DNA of 64,000 bases from Chloroflexi bacterium bin20 (GTDB lineage: Bacteria; Chloroflexota; Anaerolineae; Aggregatilineales; Phototrophicaceae), in the NCBI GenBank assembly GCA_002238485.1, contig MPMG01000001.1, positions 434,001 to 498,000 on the forward strand, read 5' to 3'. Both the position numbers and the translations under genes were made by a program. The notes under the pieces are model-generated. The model was given only the letters and a program-made list of their open reading frames with translations, was not told the DNA's origin and did not search any database. This document shows, one piece after another, positions 45,023 through 53,893 of this stretch (the stretch's first letter is position 1; each line of letters begins with the position of its first letter).

Positions 45023-46753
45023 CTAAGGATTGATAGCGAGATTCGCCATGTTGGCATAGCGCGTCTCGGCATAGGGCATCCAGTTTTGTACGGCATTCGA
45101 TTCTGCATACATGGAGAAGGGGGCGAAGAGCCACCACCAGGGTACGTCGTCATGCAGGATCTGGCTGATTTCATGATAGAGCGCCTGCCGTTCGGACAAG
45201 TCGCAGCCGGGCAGCGATAGCGCCTCGTTGTAGAGCTCGGTCACGCGGTCATTGCGATACGAGACAAAATTGAATCCGCCGCCGACGGTATCGCCAACCG
45301 GCGTGAAGACATTGCGCGCATCGGTATCTTGAGCGAGGTTCGTGAAGCCGATCATGATGGCGTCAAAGTCTTGGCCCAGCAGGAAGGTTACCAGGGGACC
45401 GAATTCGATAGTCTGGAAATCGACGGCGATGCCGATTTGCCCCAGCTGATCCTGAATGACCGTGCCGGCCGCTTCACGCACAAGATTGCCCGAATTCGTC
45501 AGCAGTTCAAAAGCGAACTCTGTGCCGGGTTCAGCATAGAGCGCGTCTTCGGTGGCGACGAGCGGCGTGCTTGAGTCATCGTCATGGTCGACGAAGCCGG
45601 CTTCCGCCAGCAGCGCCAGCGCCGCATCGGGGTTGTATTCCCAAGGCTCGATATCGGGGTCGTAGCCCCAGAGCGCGGGCGTGCCAAAGCTGTTGACCTG
45701 GACGGCTTCGCCCTCGGCGGCGCCTTCGATTATGTCGACATAACTCACCGCTTGGGCGAGAGCCTGGCGCACGCGGATATCGCCGAAGAACTGGTGCTTG
45801 CCCTGATCGACGGGATTGCCGTCCTCGTCCAAGCCGTCAAGCGGGTTGCTGCGGTCGGCCAGGTTGAAGCCAACGAAGGTCAAGCCGTCATCGACGTATT
45901 CGTAGATCTGGAACTCGCCGGCTTCGGCGCGTTCGCGGAACTCTTGCATGCGGACGGCGGGAACGGAAGCGGAGCCAGCGGTGCCGACAGAATTGACCTC
46001 GCCCGCCAGGAATTGCTCGATTCCAACCAATTGGTCGGGCACATTGCGAAGGATATAGCCTTCGGGCGAGACCGGCATCCAGTGATTGTCATTGCGGATC
46101 ATGCTGGTCTGTTCATCGGCGACCAGCGCGCCAAAGTTGAAGACGCCGGAAGTGACATCTGGATGTTTGTTAAACTCGAGATTGTCAATTTCTGCGAAGT
46201 CGCCCCCGATGAGCGGTTCGATATGGTGTTTGGGCAGAATGCCGAAGTCATTCAGCTCGTCCAGCGCGCGGCAAGACGCCAGCTTCAAGTTAACGACCAG
46301 AGTCGTGTCATCAACGGCCTCGACGCTTTCCACGCTCTGCAGCACGCTGCCACGGGGCGAGGAGGTTTCGCCACTGGCCAGTGCCTCAAAGGTGAACGCG
46401 TAGTCATGGGCGGTGACAGGACTGCCATCGTTCCAGGTGACATCGTCCCGCAATGTGAAGGTGTAGACCATGCCATCGTCAGAGAGCGTCCAATCCAGCG
46501 CCAGACCATTGTCCTGGTCGTTGCGCCCCCCCCCCATCGGCGCGCGAGTCACGGGGTCGATGTTGTAGATGTTTGGGAAGAGGAATTCGGTCAGCGACAG
46601 ATCGACCGTATTGTTGGTGAGCAGGGGGTTGATGGTGGTGGGATCGCCACCGAAGTTCGTACCAATAAGGATGCCGCCTTCTTGCGCGCTTGCTCCGACG
46701 ACAAGCAGCGATGTGAGCGCCAGCAGCAGCAGGACACGGCTAAGTTTGTACAT
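45023..46753 (-). CDS. Peptide-type ABC transporter substrate-binding protein, system 1
   Basis: The 576-residue protein (SBP family 5) has a Sec signal peptide (MYKLSRVLLLLALTSLLVVG, cut after ASA) without a lipobox Cys. It also has DNGLALDWTLSDDGMVYTFTLRDDVTWNDGSPV, the typical family 5 region. ATG 46753 follows AGGAGA; the longer frame would begin inside mlrC. It binds peptides or other organic solutes outside the membrane and delivers them to the permeases downstream. A run of nine C at about 46527-46535 on the plus strand encodes glycines here. Confidence 0.92.
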   Translation of the reverse strand: MYKLSRVLLLLALTSLLVVGASAQEGGILIGTNFGGDPTTINPLLTNNTVDLSLTEFLFPNIYNIDPVTRAPMGGGRNDQDNGLALDWTLSDDGMVYTFTLRDDVTWNDGSPVTAHDYAFTFEALASGETSSPRGSVLQSVESVEAVDDTTLVVNLKLASCRALDELNDFGILPKHHIEPLIGGDFAEIDNLEFNKHPDVTSGVFNFGALVADEQTSMIRNDNHWMPVSPEGYILRNVPDQLVGIEQFLAGEVNSVGTAGSASVPAVRMQEFRERAEAGEFQIYEYVDDGLTFVGFNLADRSNPLDGLDEDGNPVDQGKHQFFGDIRVRQALAQAVSYVDIIEGAAEGEAVQVNSFGTPALWGYDPDIEPWEYNPDAALALLAEAGFVDHDDDSSTPLVATEDALYAEPGTEFAFELLTNSGNLVREAAGTVIQDQLGQIGIAVDFQTIEFGPLVTFLLGQDFDAIMIGFTNLAQDTDARNVFTPVGDTVGGGFNFVSYRNDRVTELYNEALSLPGCDLSERQALYHEISQILHDDVPWWWLFAPFSMYAESNAVQNWMPYAETRYANMANLAINP

Positions 46754-46812
46754 GTTGTTCTCCTGAAGATTGGGTTGCCTACGATTGCCGATGTGTATTG
46801 TTCGACTCTGCC

Positions 46813-46842
46813 AGTATAGCAGCAATCTACTCCGTTTTTCCA
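46813..46842 (-). promoter_or_regulatory. Predicted promoter of transport system 1
   Basis: On the minus strand TGGAAA (46842-46837) and TATACT (46818-46813) are 18 bases apart. The predicted start leaves about 53 bases before the ATG at 46753. The -35 lies within the 3' end of the MlrC gene, so this unit can be expressed separately from it. Confidence 0.5.
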
Positions 46843-48275
46843 GCACAGCGCGAATAGAGTTGCGCGTTTGGCGTCCAGCGCATGTCGGCGTCGAAGGGAT
46901 AGCAGGGTCGTTGTATGCGCCGGAAGGGCAGGGCAGTGATGTCTTGGTTGACAGCGCCGGGAGAAAGCGCCAAAAACGAGCCGCCTGTCGCCATGGCTTT
47001 CAATTCGGGCACCAGATAGCCGATCTTGACGACGATGATGGACTGCTGCTCGGGCAGAATGCCCAGATCGAGGAATTGCTGCCGCCGCTGGAAGGATGTG
47101 CGCCGCGCCGAAAGCAAAACGCGAATGCCACCCAGACGCAGAACAACCTGCGGATTATCGGCGTCTGCTTTGATGAATTCGACTTCGCCGCGCACGGGCA
47201 GGGGCTGCGAGTTGCGGTCGTCCAGCTTGCCACCCAGCGCCAGCGCAACTTCGCCGCCTGTGCCAGCCTCCAGACAGGCGCGTACAGCGGCTTCGTCGGT
47301 GATGCCGGCGTAGACCATATCGGCGGGCTGATGCTCCAGCGCGCGCTCCAGGAAGGCTGTTACATCGCCCGGTCCCCCCGCTGTCAAGTTGTCGCCCGAA
47401 TCGCTGATGAGCACTGTGCCTGCGTCCACAGCCAGCGCCCGGCGGATGCACCCGTCAATAGAAAGCGCTTCCACGCCAAACTGAAATTCGGCCCGTCTGT
47501 CCCAAAAGCGTTGCGCCAGTCGATTGGCCGCCCGGATGATTTTGCTCTCGTCGCTGCCGATTGCGATGGCGCAGGCGGTCATGCGCGGTTCGTCTGCCCA
47601 AACATAGCCGACCTGGATGGTGGCGTCCCAGACATGTTCGCCATCAATTTCGCCGGGGATCGCGGCATAGATTCCGTTGCCCGGCTGCCATTCAGTGCTG
47701 GTTTTCTCGCCGGGCAAGCCAACCGGGATTTGCACAAAGGCTTTGTGTGGGCGGGTCTGCGCTTGCAGGCAGCGCAGCAGCAGCGACATCGTCCGCGCGC
47801 GGGTTTCAATCGTGTCGATATGAGGCGCGGTGCGATAGCCGCTGATGATATCCAGCTGGGTCATGATTCGCTGGCTGACATTGCCATGCAGATCATAGCT
47901 GGCGGCAATCGGACAGTCGCGCCCGACCAGATCGCGGACCGCGCTAATCAAATCACCTTCGGCATCGTCCATGCCCTGCACATTCATCGCGCCGTGCATG
48001 TCCAGGTAGACGCCGTCCAGTGGCAGCAGGCTGCGCAGCCCATTGAGCATGTCGTTTTTGAGCGTAGCGTAGGCGCTCGCTTCGACAGGGCCGCCGGGCA
48101 AAGCCTTGGCTGTGATTGTGCCATGAAAGTCGACCTGCGGGTGATCGGCCAGGAAGGGGTAGAGCGAGTCAAATTGCGCATCACTTTGTCGCAGGATGCG
48201 AAAGTCTTCCAGCTGCGTCGGCAAGGGCGAGAATGTGCAGCTTTCTGTGGCGATGCCGCCGATAGCGATTTTCAT
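46827..48275 (-). CDS. M81 family metallopeptidase (MlrC-like)
   Basis: The 482-residue protein starts MKIAIGGIATESCTFSPLPT and has LDMHGAM (92-97) and YDLHGN (127-132), the Asp/His metal ligand motifs of the MlrC N-terminal domain, plus a C-terminal domain with SDSGDNLTAGGPGD. MlrC cleaves linearised microcystin in sphingomonads, and relatives act on other amides. The ATG at 48275 overlaps the ROK kinase stop and follows GAGAGGAAA, so a much longer frame upstream is rejected. With peptide transporters on both sides, uptake and cleavage of an unusual amide is plausible. Confidence 0.88.
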   Translation of the reverse strand: MKIAIGGIATESCTFSPLPTQLEDFRILRQSDAQFDSLYPFLADHPQVDFHGTITAKALPGGPVEASAYATLKNDMLNGLRSLLPLDGVYLDMHGAMNVQGMDDAEGDLISAVRDLVGRDCPIAASYDLHGNVSQRIMTQLDIISGYRTAPHIDTIETRARTMSLLLRCLQAQTRPHKAFVQIPVGLPGEKTSTEWQPGNGIYAAIPGEIDGEHVWDATIQVGYVWADEPRMTACAIAIGSDESKIIRAANRLAQRFWDRRAEFQFGVEALSIDGCIRRALAVDAGTVLISDSGDNLTAGGPGDVTAFLERALEHQPADMVYAGITDEAAVRACLEAGTGGEVALALGGKLDDRNSQPLPVRGEVEFIKADADNPQVVLRLGGIRVLLSARRTSFQRRQQFLDLGILPEQQSIIVVKIGYLVPELKAMATGGSFLALSPGAVNQDITALPFRRIQRPCYPFDADMRWTPNAQLYSRCAGKTE

Positions 48276-49228
48276 GCTATTTCCTCTCGATGTTGGTGGT
48301 GCCATACCAGCGCCGATGCTCCCAGCGCCGCATTCCGCAGTTTCGCCAGCTTGATATGAACTGCCGCGCTGTTGATAGGCAGGCTGCGGGCGCGTATTTC
48401 TCGCTGCATTGGCGCTTTCAACAGGTGATAGGCTGCCAAAATCAGGCCCCCAGACAAGACAATCAACGGCGGATTGAAGAGGTTCACGCACCAGGCGCAG
48501 GCGATGCCCAGGGCGCTGCCAGCTTCGCACATGACATGTCTTGCCAGCGAGTCCTCCGCTTCTGCTGCTTTCACGATTTCGCGCGCTGTGATTCCGCCCT
48601 GCTGCAGGAGCGAATCGGGATAATCGGCGAGATGCTGCCGGGCATGGGCGACGATGCCCTTGCCAGAAATCGTCATTTCCAGGCAGCCGCGCATCCCGCA
48701 GGTGCATGGCAGTCCGTTGACGGGATCCAGCGATACATGCCCGATTTCCATTTCTGAATGCGATGCGCCGCGCAGCAGCCGGTTGTTGATCATGGCAGCG
48801 CCGCCAAAACCCGTGCCAGCCGTCAGATAGACGAAATCCGCTACACCCGCCACGACACCAAATTGCTGCTCGCCGATTGCGCCACAATTCACATCATTAT
48901 CGACAAAGATGGGCAACTGACGCGACAGCCGCGCAGCCACCGCATCGCGCACCGGGACATTCTTCCAGCCGAGATTGGCTGCATGCAAGGCGAGCCCGCG
49001 CTGTGACGCGACTGGCCCCGGCACGCCAATGCCAATGCCACAGATCGCTGCGCTGCGATCAATATACCGATTGAGCTGATTGCCAATTCGATCGAAAAAT
49101 TCTTCGACCGCTGCGTCGCTGTTGGTTGGCACGGTTATGTTTTCGTGGATGCGTCCCTGGCGGTCGGCAATGACGAATGCCATTTTTGTGCCGCCGATAT
49201 CCAGCCCGATAGCGAGTTCTTCTGGCAT
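48272..49228 (-). CDS. ROK family sugar kinase
   Basis: The 318-residue protein has the ATP-binding DIGGTK (residues 10-15), the catalytic Asp region DNDVNCGAIGE, GTGFGGAAMINN, and the ROK zinc site GHVSLDPVNGLPCTCGMRGCLE. Such kinases phosphorylate glucose, GlcNAc, ManNAc or allose. The exact sugar is unknown. The absence of a DNA-binding domain makes it a kinase rather than a repressor. It is coupled to mlrC by a four-base overlap. Confidence 0.92.
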   Translation of the reverse strand: MPEELAIGLDIGGTKMAFVIADRQGRIHENITVPTNSDAAVEEFFDRIGNQLNRYIDRSAAICGIGIGVPGPVASQRGLALHAANLGWKNVPVRDAVAARLSRQLPIFVDNDVNCGAIGEQQFGVVAGVADFVYLTAGTGFGGAAMINNRLLRGASHSEMEIGHVSLDPVNGLPCTCGMRGCLEMTISGKGIVAHARQHLADYPDSLLQQGGITAREIVKAAEAEDSLARHVMCEAGSALGIACAWCVNLFNPPLIVLSGGLILAAYHLLKAPMQREIRARSLPINSAAVHIKLAKLRNAALGASALVWHHQHREEIA

Positions 49229-49247
49229 AAGGGGATTTTCCTGCGCC

Positions 49248-49430
49248 TCAGCGATTCATGATCCAGCTTGCTAGCGCGACCAGCAGCAGCAGCACAGCGC
49301 CGATTCCAGCTGATAGTATCGTAATGGCGTGTTCGGCGCTGTCTGGCTCGACAAGAAAGTAAAGCAAGATAGACGCGCCCAGCACAAACACGGCCATGCG
49401 ATAAAAAGCTTTGAGCACCTCAGGCGTCAT
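49248..49430 (-). CDS. Small two-helix membrane protein
   Basis: A 60-residue ORF starts inside the end of the DppF-like gene (11-base overlap). It has two hydrophobic segments at about residues 11-27 and 36-58 with PDSAEHA between them, giving a hairpin topology. No family is recognised and the ribosome site is poor, but the overlap and the downstream ROK gene 19 bp away make it a likely member of the operon. Confidence 0.55.
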   Translation of the reverse strand: MTPEVLKAFYRMAVFVLGASILLYFLVEPDSAEHAITILSAGIGAVLLLLVALASWIMNR

Positions 49431-50433
49431 GCAAGACCAGCTCGTCTCCGCGTTCCAGCGGGATGCAAGCGACTTCAGAATCGACTACTGCCTGGGGCGG
49501 CAGCGCCAGTTGGGGCACGGTGACATCGCAAGCGCCCGGCACATACCAGGGGCAGCGCGGATGGAAAGAACAACCCGGCGGCAGCTCGGTCAAGCGCGGG
49601 ATATCTTCGCTGCGCAACTGGATATGCTGCTTGCTGCGCGTCTTGTGCGGGTCGGGCTCGGGAATGGCGGAAAGCAGCACTTTGGTATAGGGATGCTGTG
49701 GGGCAGCGATGATCTGCTGAGTCGCGCCGATCTCCACCAACCTGCCCAGGTACATCACGCCGATGCGCCCGTCCCAGGCGAAGTATTTTGCCAAGGCGAG
49801 ATCGTGCGTGATGAAGACGATGGTCACATCCAGACGGTCGCGCAAGTCCATCATCATCTGCAGCAAGCCGATGCGGATCGAGACATCGACCATGCTCACC
49901 GATTCGTCGGCGACAATCACGGACGGCTCGGTGGTCAATGCGCGGGCAATGCTGACTCGCTGGCGCTGGCCGCCGCTTAGCTGATGCGGATATTTGTCGA
50001 CGAAGTCTTCCACCGGCGTCAGATCGACCAGGTCGAGCAGCTCGTTTACCCGATTCTCTGCGCCGCGCCGACCATTGACCAGACGATGCGCCAGCAAAGG
50101 ATAGCTCAGCATTTCCTTGACAGTCTGGGTCGGGTTGAGCGAGGCGTAGGGATCTTGATGGATGATCTGCACGCTGCGCCGATGCCTCCGCCGTTCTGCG
50201 CCGCGCAAGCTGGCGATGTCTTGTCCTTCAAAAAGAATCTGACCGCTGCTGGGTGGCAGCAAGCCGCAGATGATCTTGCCAGTGGTGGTCTTGCCACAGC
50301 CGCTTTCGCCCACCAGACACAAAAATTCCAGCTTGTTGACGCCAAAGTTGATGTCTTGCAGCACGGGCACGACCGTGCGCCCGGTCTTGAAGCTGCGATA
50401 GACGCCTTGCAATTCGATGATCGATTCGGGCAT
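49420..50433 (-). CDS. Peptide-type ABC transporter ATPase (DppF-like)
   Basis: The 337-residue protein has Walker A GESGCGKTTTGK, the Q-loop region QIIHQDPYASLNPTQ, signature LSGGQRQR, Walker B VIVADESVSMVD (ADES rather than the usual DEPT), the H-loop FITHDLALAKYF and the C-terminal oligopeptide-transporter cysteines (SFHPRCPWYVPGAC). ATG 50433 overlaps the DppD stop (TGATG). It forms a heterodimer with DppD. Confidence 0.94.
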   Translation of the reverse strand: MPESIIELQGVYRSFKTGRTVVPVLQDINFGVNKLEFLCLVGESGCGKTTTGKIICGLLPPSSGQILFEGQDIASLRGAERRRHRRSVQIIHQDPYASLNPTQTVKEMLSYPLLAHRLVNGRRGAENRVNELLDLVDLTPVEDFVDKYPHQLSGGQRQRVSIARALTTEPSVIVADESVSMVDVSIRIGLLQMMMDLRDRLDVTIVFITHDLALAKYFAWDGRIGVMYLGRLVEIGATQQIIAAPQHPYTKVLLSAIPEPDPHKTRSKQHIQLRSEDIPRLTELPPGCSFHPRCPWYVPGACDVTVPQLALPPQAVVDSEVACIPLERGDELVLHDA

Positions 50434-51449
50434 CAGGCGTCTTCCTTGCGACTGGCGAGCAGCCGATCTTTGTGCCAACACGCTGCCAGATGCGATCCAA
50501 TATCCAACTGCAAGGGCGGGCTGTCCACTTGGCATTGGTCGCTGGCAAAGCTGCAGCGCGGGTGAAACTTGCAGCCACTGGGCGGCGCGATCAAATTAGG
50601 TGGCGAGCCAGGGATGCTCTGCAAGACATCCTGCGCATGTTCCAGGGTCGGCACGGATGTCAGCAATCCATACGTATAGGGATGCAGCGAGCGGTAGAAG
50701 ATTTCGTCCACTCCGCCGATTTCGACGATTTCGCCGGCGTAGACAGTGGCGACTGTATCGGCCATTTCCGCCGCCAGTGACAAGTCGTGGCTGATGAAAA
50801 TGATGCTGAATTGCAATTTCCGTTGCATATCGTTGAGCACATCGATGATGGCGCGCTGCGTCAAGATATCCAGCGCAGTTGTCGGCTCGTCCAGGATGAC
50901 AACTTGCGGACTGAGCAGCACGCCCAGAGCCAGCAAGGTGCGCTGTTTCATGCCGCCGCTTAGCTCGTGTGGGAAGGAGTCATAGACTCGCTCGGGGTCG
51001 AGCCGCACCAGCTCCAGCAGCGAAAGCGCGCGTTTGCGGATGGCCGTTTTGTCTGCCCAGCCATGAGCGCGAGCGGTGTCTTCAAATTGCTTGCGAATTT
51101 TCAAAACGGGATTGAAAGCATTCTGCGCGCCTTGAAAGACCATCGCGCAGTCATTCCAGCGAAAGGAACGCAGCTGCCGGCGGCTGAGCCCCAGCACATC
51201 CTGGACATTGCTATCGTGCTGGTAGAGGATCTGCCCGCTGGTGACGACGGCGTTTTTGGGCAACTTGCGGATGAGCGCCAGGCTGATTGTCGTTTTGCCG
51301 CTGCCGCTCTCGCCGATCAGTGCCATAGCCTCGCCGCGCTTCAGATCAAACGAAATATCGTTGGTCGCTCGCACATCGCCACGGTCGGTGCGATAGACGA
51401 TGGAAAGTTCGTCAACACGCAAGATAGTTTCGGGCGACATGGCGGACAT
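50433..51449 (-). CDS. Peptide-type ABC transporter ATPase (DppD-like)
   Basis: The 338-residue protein has Walker A GESGSGKTTISLAL, FQGAQNAFNPVLKI, signature LSGGMKQR, Walker B VVILDEPTTALD, H-loop FISHDLSLAAE and the C-terminal Cys-rich segment SGCKFHPRCSFASDQC. It is the canonical partner of the DppF-like protein. An internal ATG three codons in (MSPET) is an alternative start. These two ATPases are the only ones for both transport systems in the window. Confidence 0.94.
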   Translation of the reverse strand: MSAMSPETILRVDELSIVYRTDRGDVRATNDISFDLKRGEAMALIGESGSGKTTISLALIRKLPKNAVVTSGQILYQHDSNVQDVLGLSRRQLRSFRWNDCAMVFQGAQNAFNPVLKIRKQFEDTARAHGWADKTAIRKRALSLLELVRLDPERVYDSFPHELSGGMKQRTLLALGVLLSPQVVILDEPTTALDILTQRAIIDVLNDMQRKLQFSIIFISHDLSLAAEMADTVATVYAGEIVEIGGVDEIFYRSLHPYTYGLLTSVPTLEHAQDVLQSIPGSPPNLIAPPSGCKFHPRCSFASDQCQVDSPPLQLDIGSHLAACWHKDRLLASRKEDA

Positions 51450-51460
51450 GGGCGTTCTCC

Positions 51461-52696
51461 CTACCCTGCGCTGCGCAGACGCGGGTCAAAGACTTCTTCG
51501 ACAGCGCGCGCAAACAGCACCAGACACACCTGAAACAGGGCAATCGCCAGCACAGGCGAAAGCGCCATGCTCGCGCCGTCGGGATTATACAATGTGCCAC
51601 GAGACCGCCCGAAATAGATCATCACGCCCCAGGTGTAGTCGCTGATCGGCGCCAAGCCCAGCACGACCAGACCGATCTGAAAGTACATGGCGATGGTGAT
51701 GGAAAAGATGAGATTAATGAGCACATAGCTGCTCATGTTGGGCAGAATCTCGCGGAAGATAATGTGATTCATGCTCAAGCCGAGGGAGCGCGCCGCCTCT
51801 ACAAAATCGCGCTCTCGCAGGCTGAGCACCTGGGCGCGGATGGCACGCAGCAGGGCGGGCCAGATCAGCAAGCCGATGATCACGCCAAGGTAGAGCGTGC
51901 TGTCGAAGCGAATTATGCCCGCCAGCACCACCAACAAGATGAACTGGGGAATGGCCAGGAACAGGTTCGCGAGCGCCGTGAAGAATTTGTCGATAAATCC
52001 CCCCGCCAGCGCCGACAGCGATCCAAAGAAGAGCGCGATCATTGTGGCGATGACACCGCCAATCAGCGCAGTCAGGATGAGAATCTGGCCGCCATGCACC
52101 ATATGCGAGGCGATATCGCGGCCCTGCGTGTCTGTGCCCAAGAGATGTGGCGGACCCAAGGTCGAGTTGGAGATGATGACATTGTCCTGGAATAGCTGGC
52201 GCAACTCTGCGTCTTCTTGCTCGACGATGACTTGGTTGACAGTTTTGGAGAAAATCAGCAAGCCGTCGATTTCTTTGTTGGCGAGGTCGGTCAACGCAGC
52301 AGGAATGCCTGGTCCTTGGCGTCGGCTCGTCCAGCGATACTTCTCGATAGCCAGCGTGTCTCGCCAGGGCTCGATGAAGCTGGGACCGCCAGTTTGGTCG
52401 ACAACGCCGACAGTCTTGCCCGCCAGCGCCTCGAGGCTGTCCCATTGCGGGTTGTCGCGGTGAACAGCCAACTGTATGCGCGAACCGATTGGCCCGGCAA
52501 TCTGATCCAGCTTCGGCTCATTATCGAATTCCACAAAGTCGGGCATGATGAAGGTGACGAAAAAATAGAGCAGCAGGCCCAAGAAGCCGACAAAGCCCGG
52601 CTTATTCGTGCTCAAACGATGCACGAAACGATAAAGCCCGCGCAGCAAGTCTAGCGGCAGCGACACGAGCAATTTCAGCATTGGCGAGCCCGCCAT
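51461..52696 (-). CDS. Peptide-type permease (DppC-like) with a large extracellular insert, system 2
   Basis: The 411-residue protein is about 110 residues longer than its family. Helix 1 lies at about 34-51, the GTDTQGRD motif at 187-194, and the usual five helices and EAA loop follow (AARSLGLSMNHIIFREILPN). Between them residues 57-182 form a soluble domain with SLEALAGKTVGVVDQTGG and ALTDLANKEIDGLLIF, which resembles part of a type 2 periplasmic binding protein. ATG 52696 follows GGGAGAAG and lies three bases after the DppB stop. Confidence 0.9.
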   Translation of the reverse strand: MAGSPMLKLLVSLPLDLLRGLYRFVHRLSTNKPGFVGFLGLLLYFFVTFIMPDFVEFDNEPKLDQIAGPIGSRIQLAVHRDNPQWDSLEALAGKTVGVVDQTGGPSFIEPWRDTLAIEKYRWTSRRQGPGIPAALTDLANKEIDGLLIFSKTVNQVIVEQEDAELRQLFQDNVIISNSTLGPPHLLGTDTQGRDIASHMVHGGQILILTALIGGVIATMIALFFGSLSALAGGFIDKFFTALANLFLAIPQFILLVVLAGIIRFDSTLYLGVIIGLLIWPALLRAIRAQVLSLRERDFVEAARSLGLSMNHIIFREILPNMSSYVLINLIFSITIAMYFQIGLVVLGLAPISDYTWGVMIYFGRSRGTLYNPDGASMALSPVLAIALFQVCLVLFARAVEEVFDPRLRSAG

Positions 52697-52698
52697 GA

Positions 52699-53808
52699 TT
52701 ACTTCTCCCCCGAAACGCGCACGCGTGGATCCAGCAAACCATAGGTCAAGTCGGCGAAGAGGTTGGAAAAGACGATAACCGCCGTCAGCAGCAGCACGAC
52801 GCCTTGCAGAGTAGTGTAGTCGCGCACTGTGATCGACTGGAACAAAAGGTGACCGATGCCCCAATACACGAAGATCTCTTCTACCACGACGCCGCTGGAC
52901 AGCACAAAGCCGATGCTGATCGTCAGTTGCGTGAACAAGGGCAGCGCGGCGTTGCGCCCGACATAGGAACTGATGACAGTGCGCTCTTTCAGCCCGCGCG
53001 CTTCGGCGACATTGACATAATCTTCATTGAGCACGCCAGTCGTGCTGCTCTTCATGCTGAGCATCCAGGTGCCCAGGATGGCGATGATATAAGTGAATAC
53101 GGGCAAAGCGGCATGTTCCAGCGCGCTGAGGATGAACTCCGCATTCACGCCCGGCGTCAGACCGACGTCGTAGGTGCCGCGCAGCGCGCCGATATCAAAC
53201 CAGCGCCAGGAGATGCCGGGCCCGATGATGATCAGCAAGCCCCAAATGTAGTTGGGCACGCCAGTCGAAAAAGAACTGAAGAAGGAAAGGATATGATCTA
53301 GCTTTGAACCGCGATAGTAGGCCATGGGCATGCCGGCGAAGATGCCCAGCACAAAGCTGATGAGCAAGCCTGTGCCGACGGCGAAGACCGTCCAGGGCAA
53401 AAATCGGGCGATCTCGTCGATGACCTTGGTGCCCGGCGATGTGATGGATGTGCCCAGATCCAGTCGCAACAGGTCGCCCAGCCATTGCAAATACTGGTCC
53501 AGCGGCGTGGCGTCTTTGTCGATATTGAAGCTGGCGGCTATGCGGTCATAGGCTTCTTGATATGAGATGCCCTCGGCAGTCAAGATCTGCTCGACCAGCA
53601 CATCGACCGGGTTGCCCGGCATCAAACGCACCAGCACAAAGGTCAGGGTCATCACCACCCAAATGGTGATGATAGCTTGCAAAAACACGCGCGCCGTGTA
53701 ATTCCGGTAGACCTTCAGCAGGGGGTCGTAGAGCCTGGCCGTCATCAAAGACAGGTTGGGCGCTGGCGGCTGCTGGTCGGTCGCCAAAGGCTGCTGATCG
53801 TGCAACAT
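52699..53808 (-). CDS. Peptide-type ABC permease (DppB-like), system 2
   Basis: The 369-residue protein has the DppB signature FLQAIITIWVVMTLTFVLVRLMPGNP, a family loop (DQYLQWLGDLLRLDLGTS), the remaining helices and an EAA loop (NVAEARGLKERTVISSYVGRN). The start is taken as ATG 53808 (GGAG upstream); ATG 53745 (MTARLYDPLLK) is a close alternative. Together with the DppC-like protein it forms the channel. Confidence 0.9.
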   Translation of the reverse strand: MLHDQQPLATDQQPPAPNLSLMTARLYDPLLKVYRNYTARVFLQAIITIWVVMTLTFVLVRLMPGNPVDVLVEQILTAEGISYQEAYDRIAASFNIDKDATPLDQYLQWLGDLLRLDLGTSITSPGTKVIDEIARFLPWTVFAVGTGLLISFVLGIFAGMPMAYYRGSKLDHILSFFSSFSTGVPNYIWGLLIIIGPGISWRWFDIGALRGTYDVGLTPGVNAEFILSALEHAALPVFTYIIAILGTWMLSMKSSTTGVLNEDYVNVAEARGLKERTVISSYVGRNAALPLFTQLTISIGFVLSSGVVVEEIFVYWGIGHLLFQSITVRDYTTLQGVVLLLTAVIVFSNLFADLTYGLLDPRVRVSGEK

Positions 53809-53831
53809 GGTTAGTAGTCTCCGCAAAAGGT

Positions 53832-53886
53832 TGGGGGCAGGCGGTTTGCCCACCCCCAGTGCTTTGCAGGCTGGAAACCAGCTTGC
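53832..53886 (-). promoter_or_regulatory. Two tandem hairpins between binding protein and permease genes
   Basis: TGGGGG (53832-53837) pairs with CCCCCA (53853-53858), with an inner GGC/GCC pair. GCTGG (53870-53874) pairs with CCAGC (53878-53882), extended by GCA/TGC. They fill the 85-bp gap between the binding-protein and DppB genes and may stabilise the upstream mRNA. Confidence 0.5.
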
Positions 53887-53893
53887 AGTCGAG

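Noticed and set aside
46527..46535. Run of nine C within the binding-protein gene as a frameshift candidate
   Set aside because: The family 5 reading frame continues on both sides of the run, so no shift is needed.
45584..46819. 411-codon plus-strand ORF across the binding-protein gene of system 1
   Set aside because: A shadow of the minus-strand gene; no ribosome site and no motif.
48276..48887. N-terminal extension of the MlrC gene (about 200 codons)
   Set aside because: The extension is Arg/Trp/Cys-rich and overlaps the ROK kinase in another frame; the ATG at 48275 has a strong ribosome site and a four-base overlap with the kinase stop.
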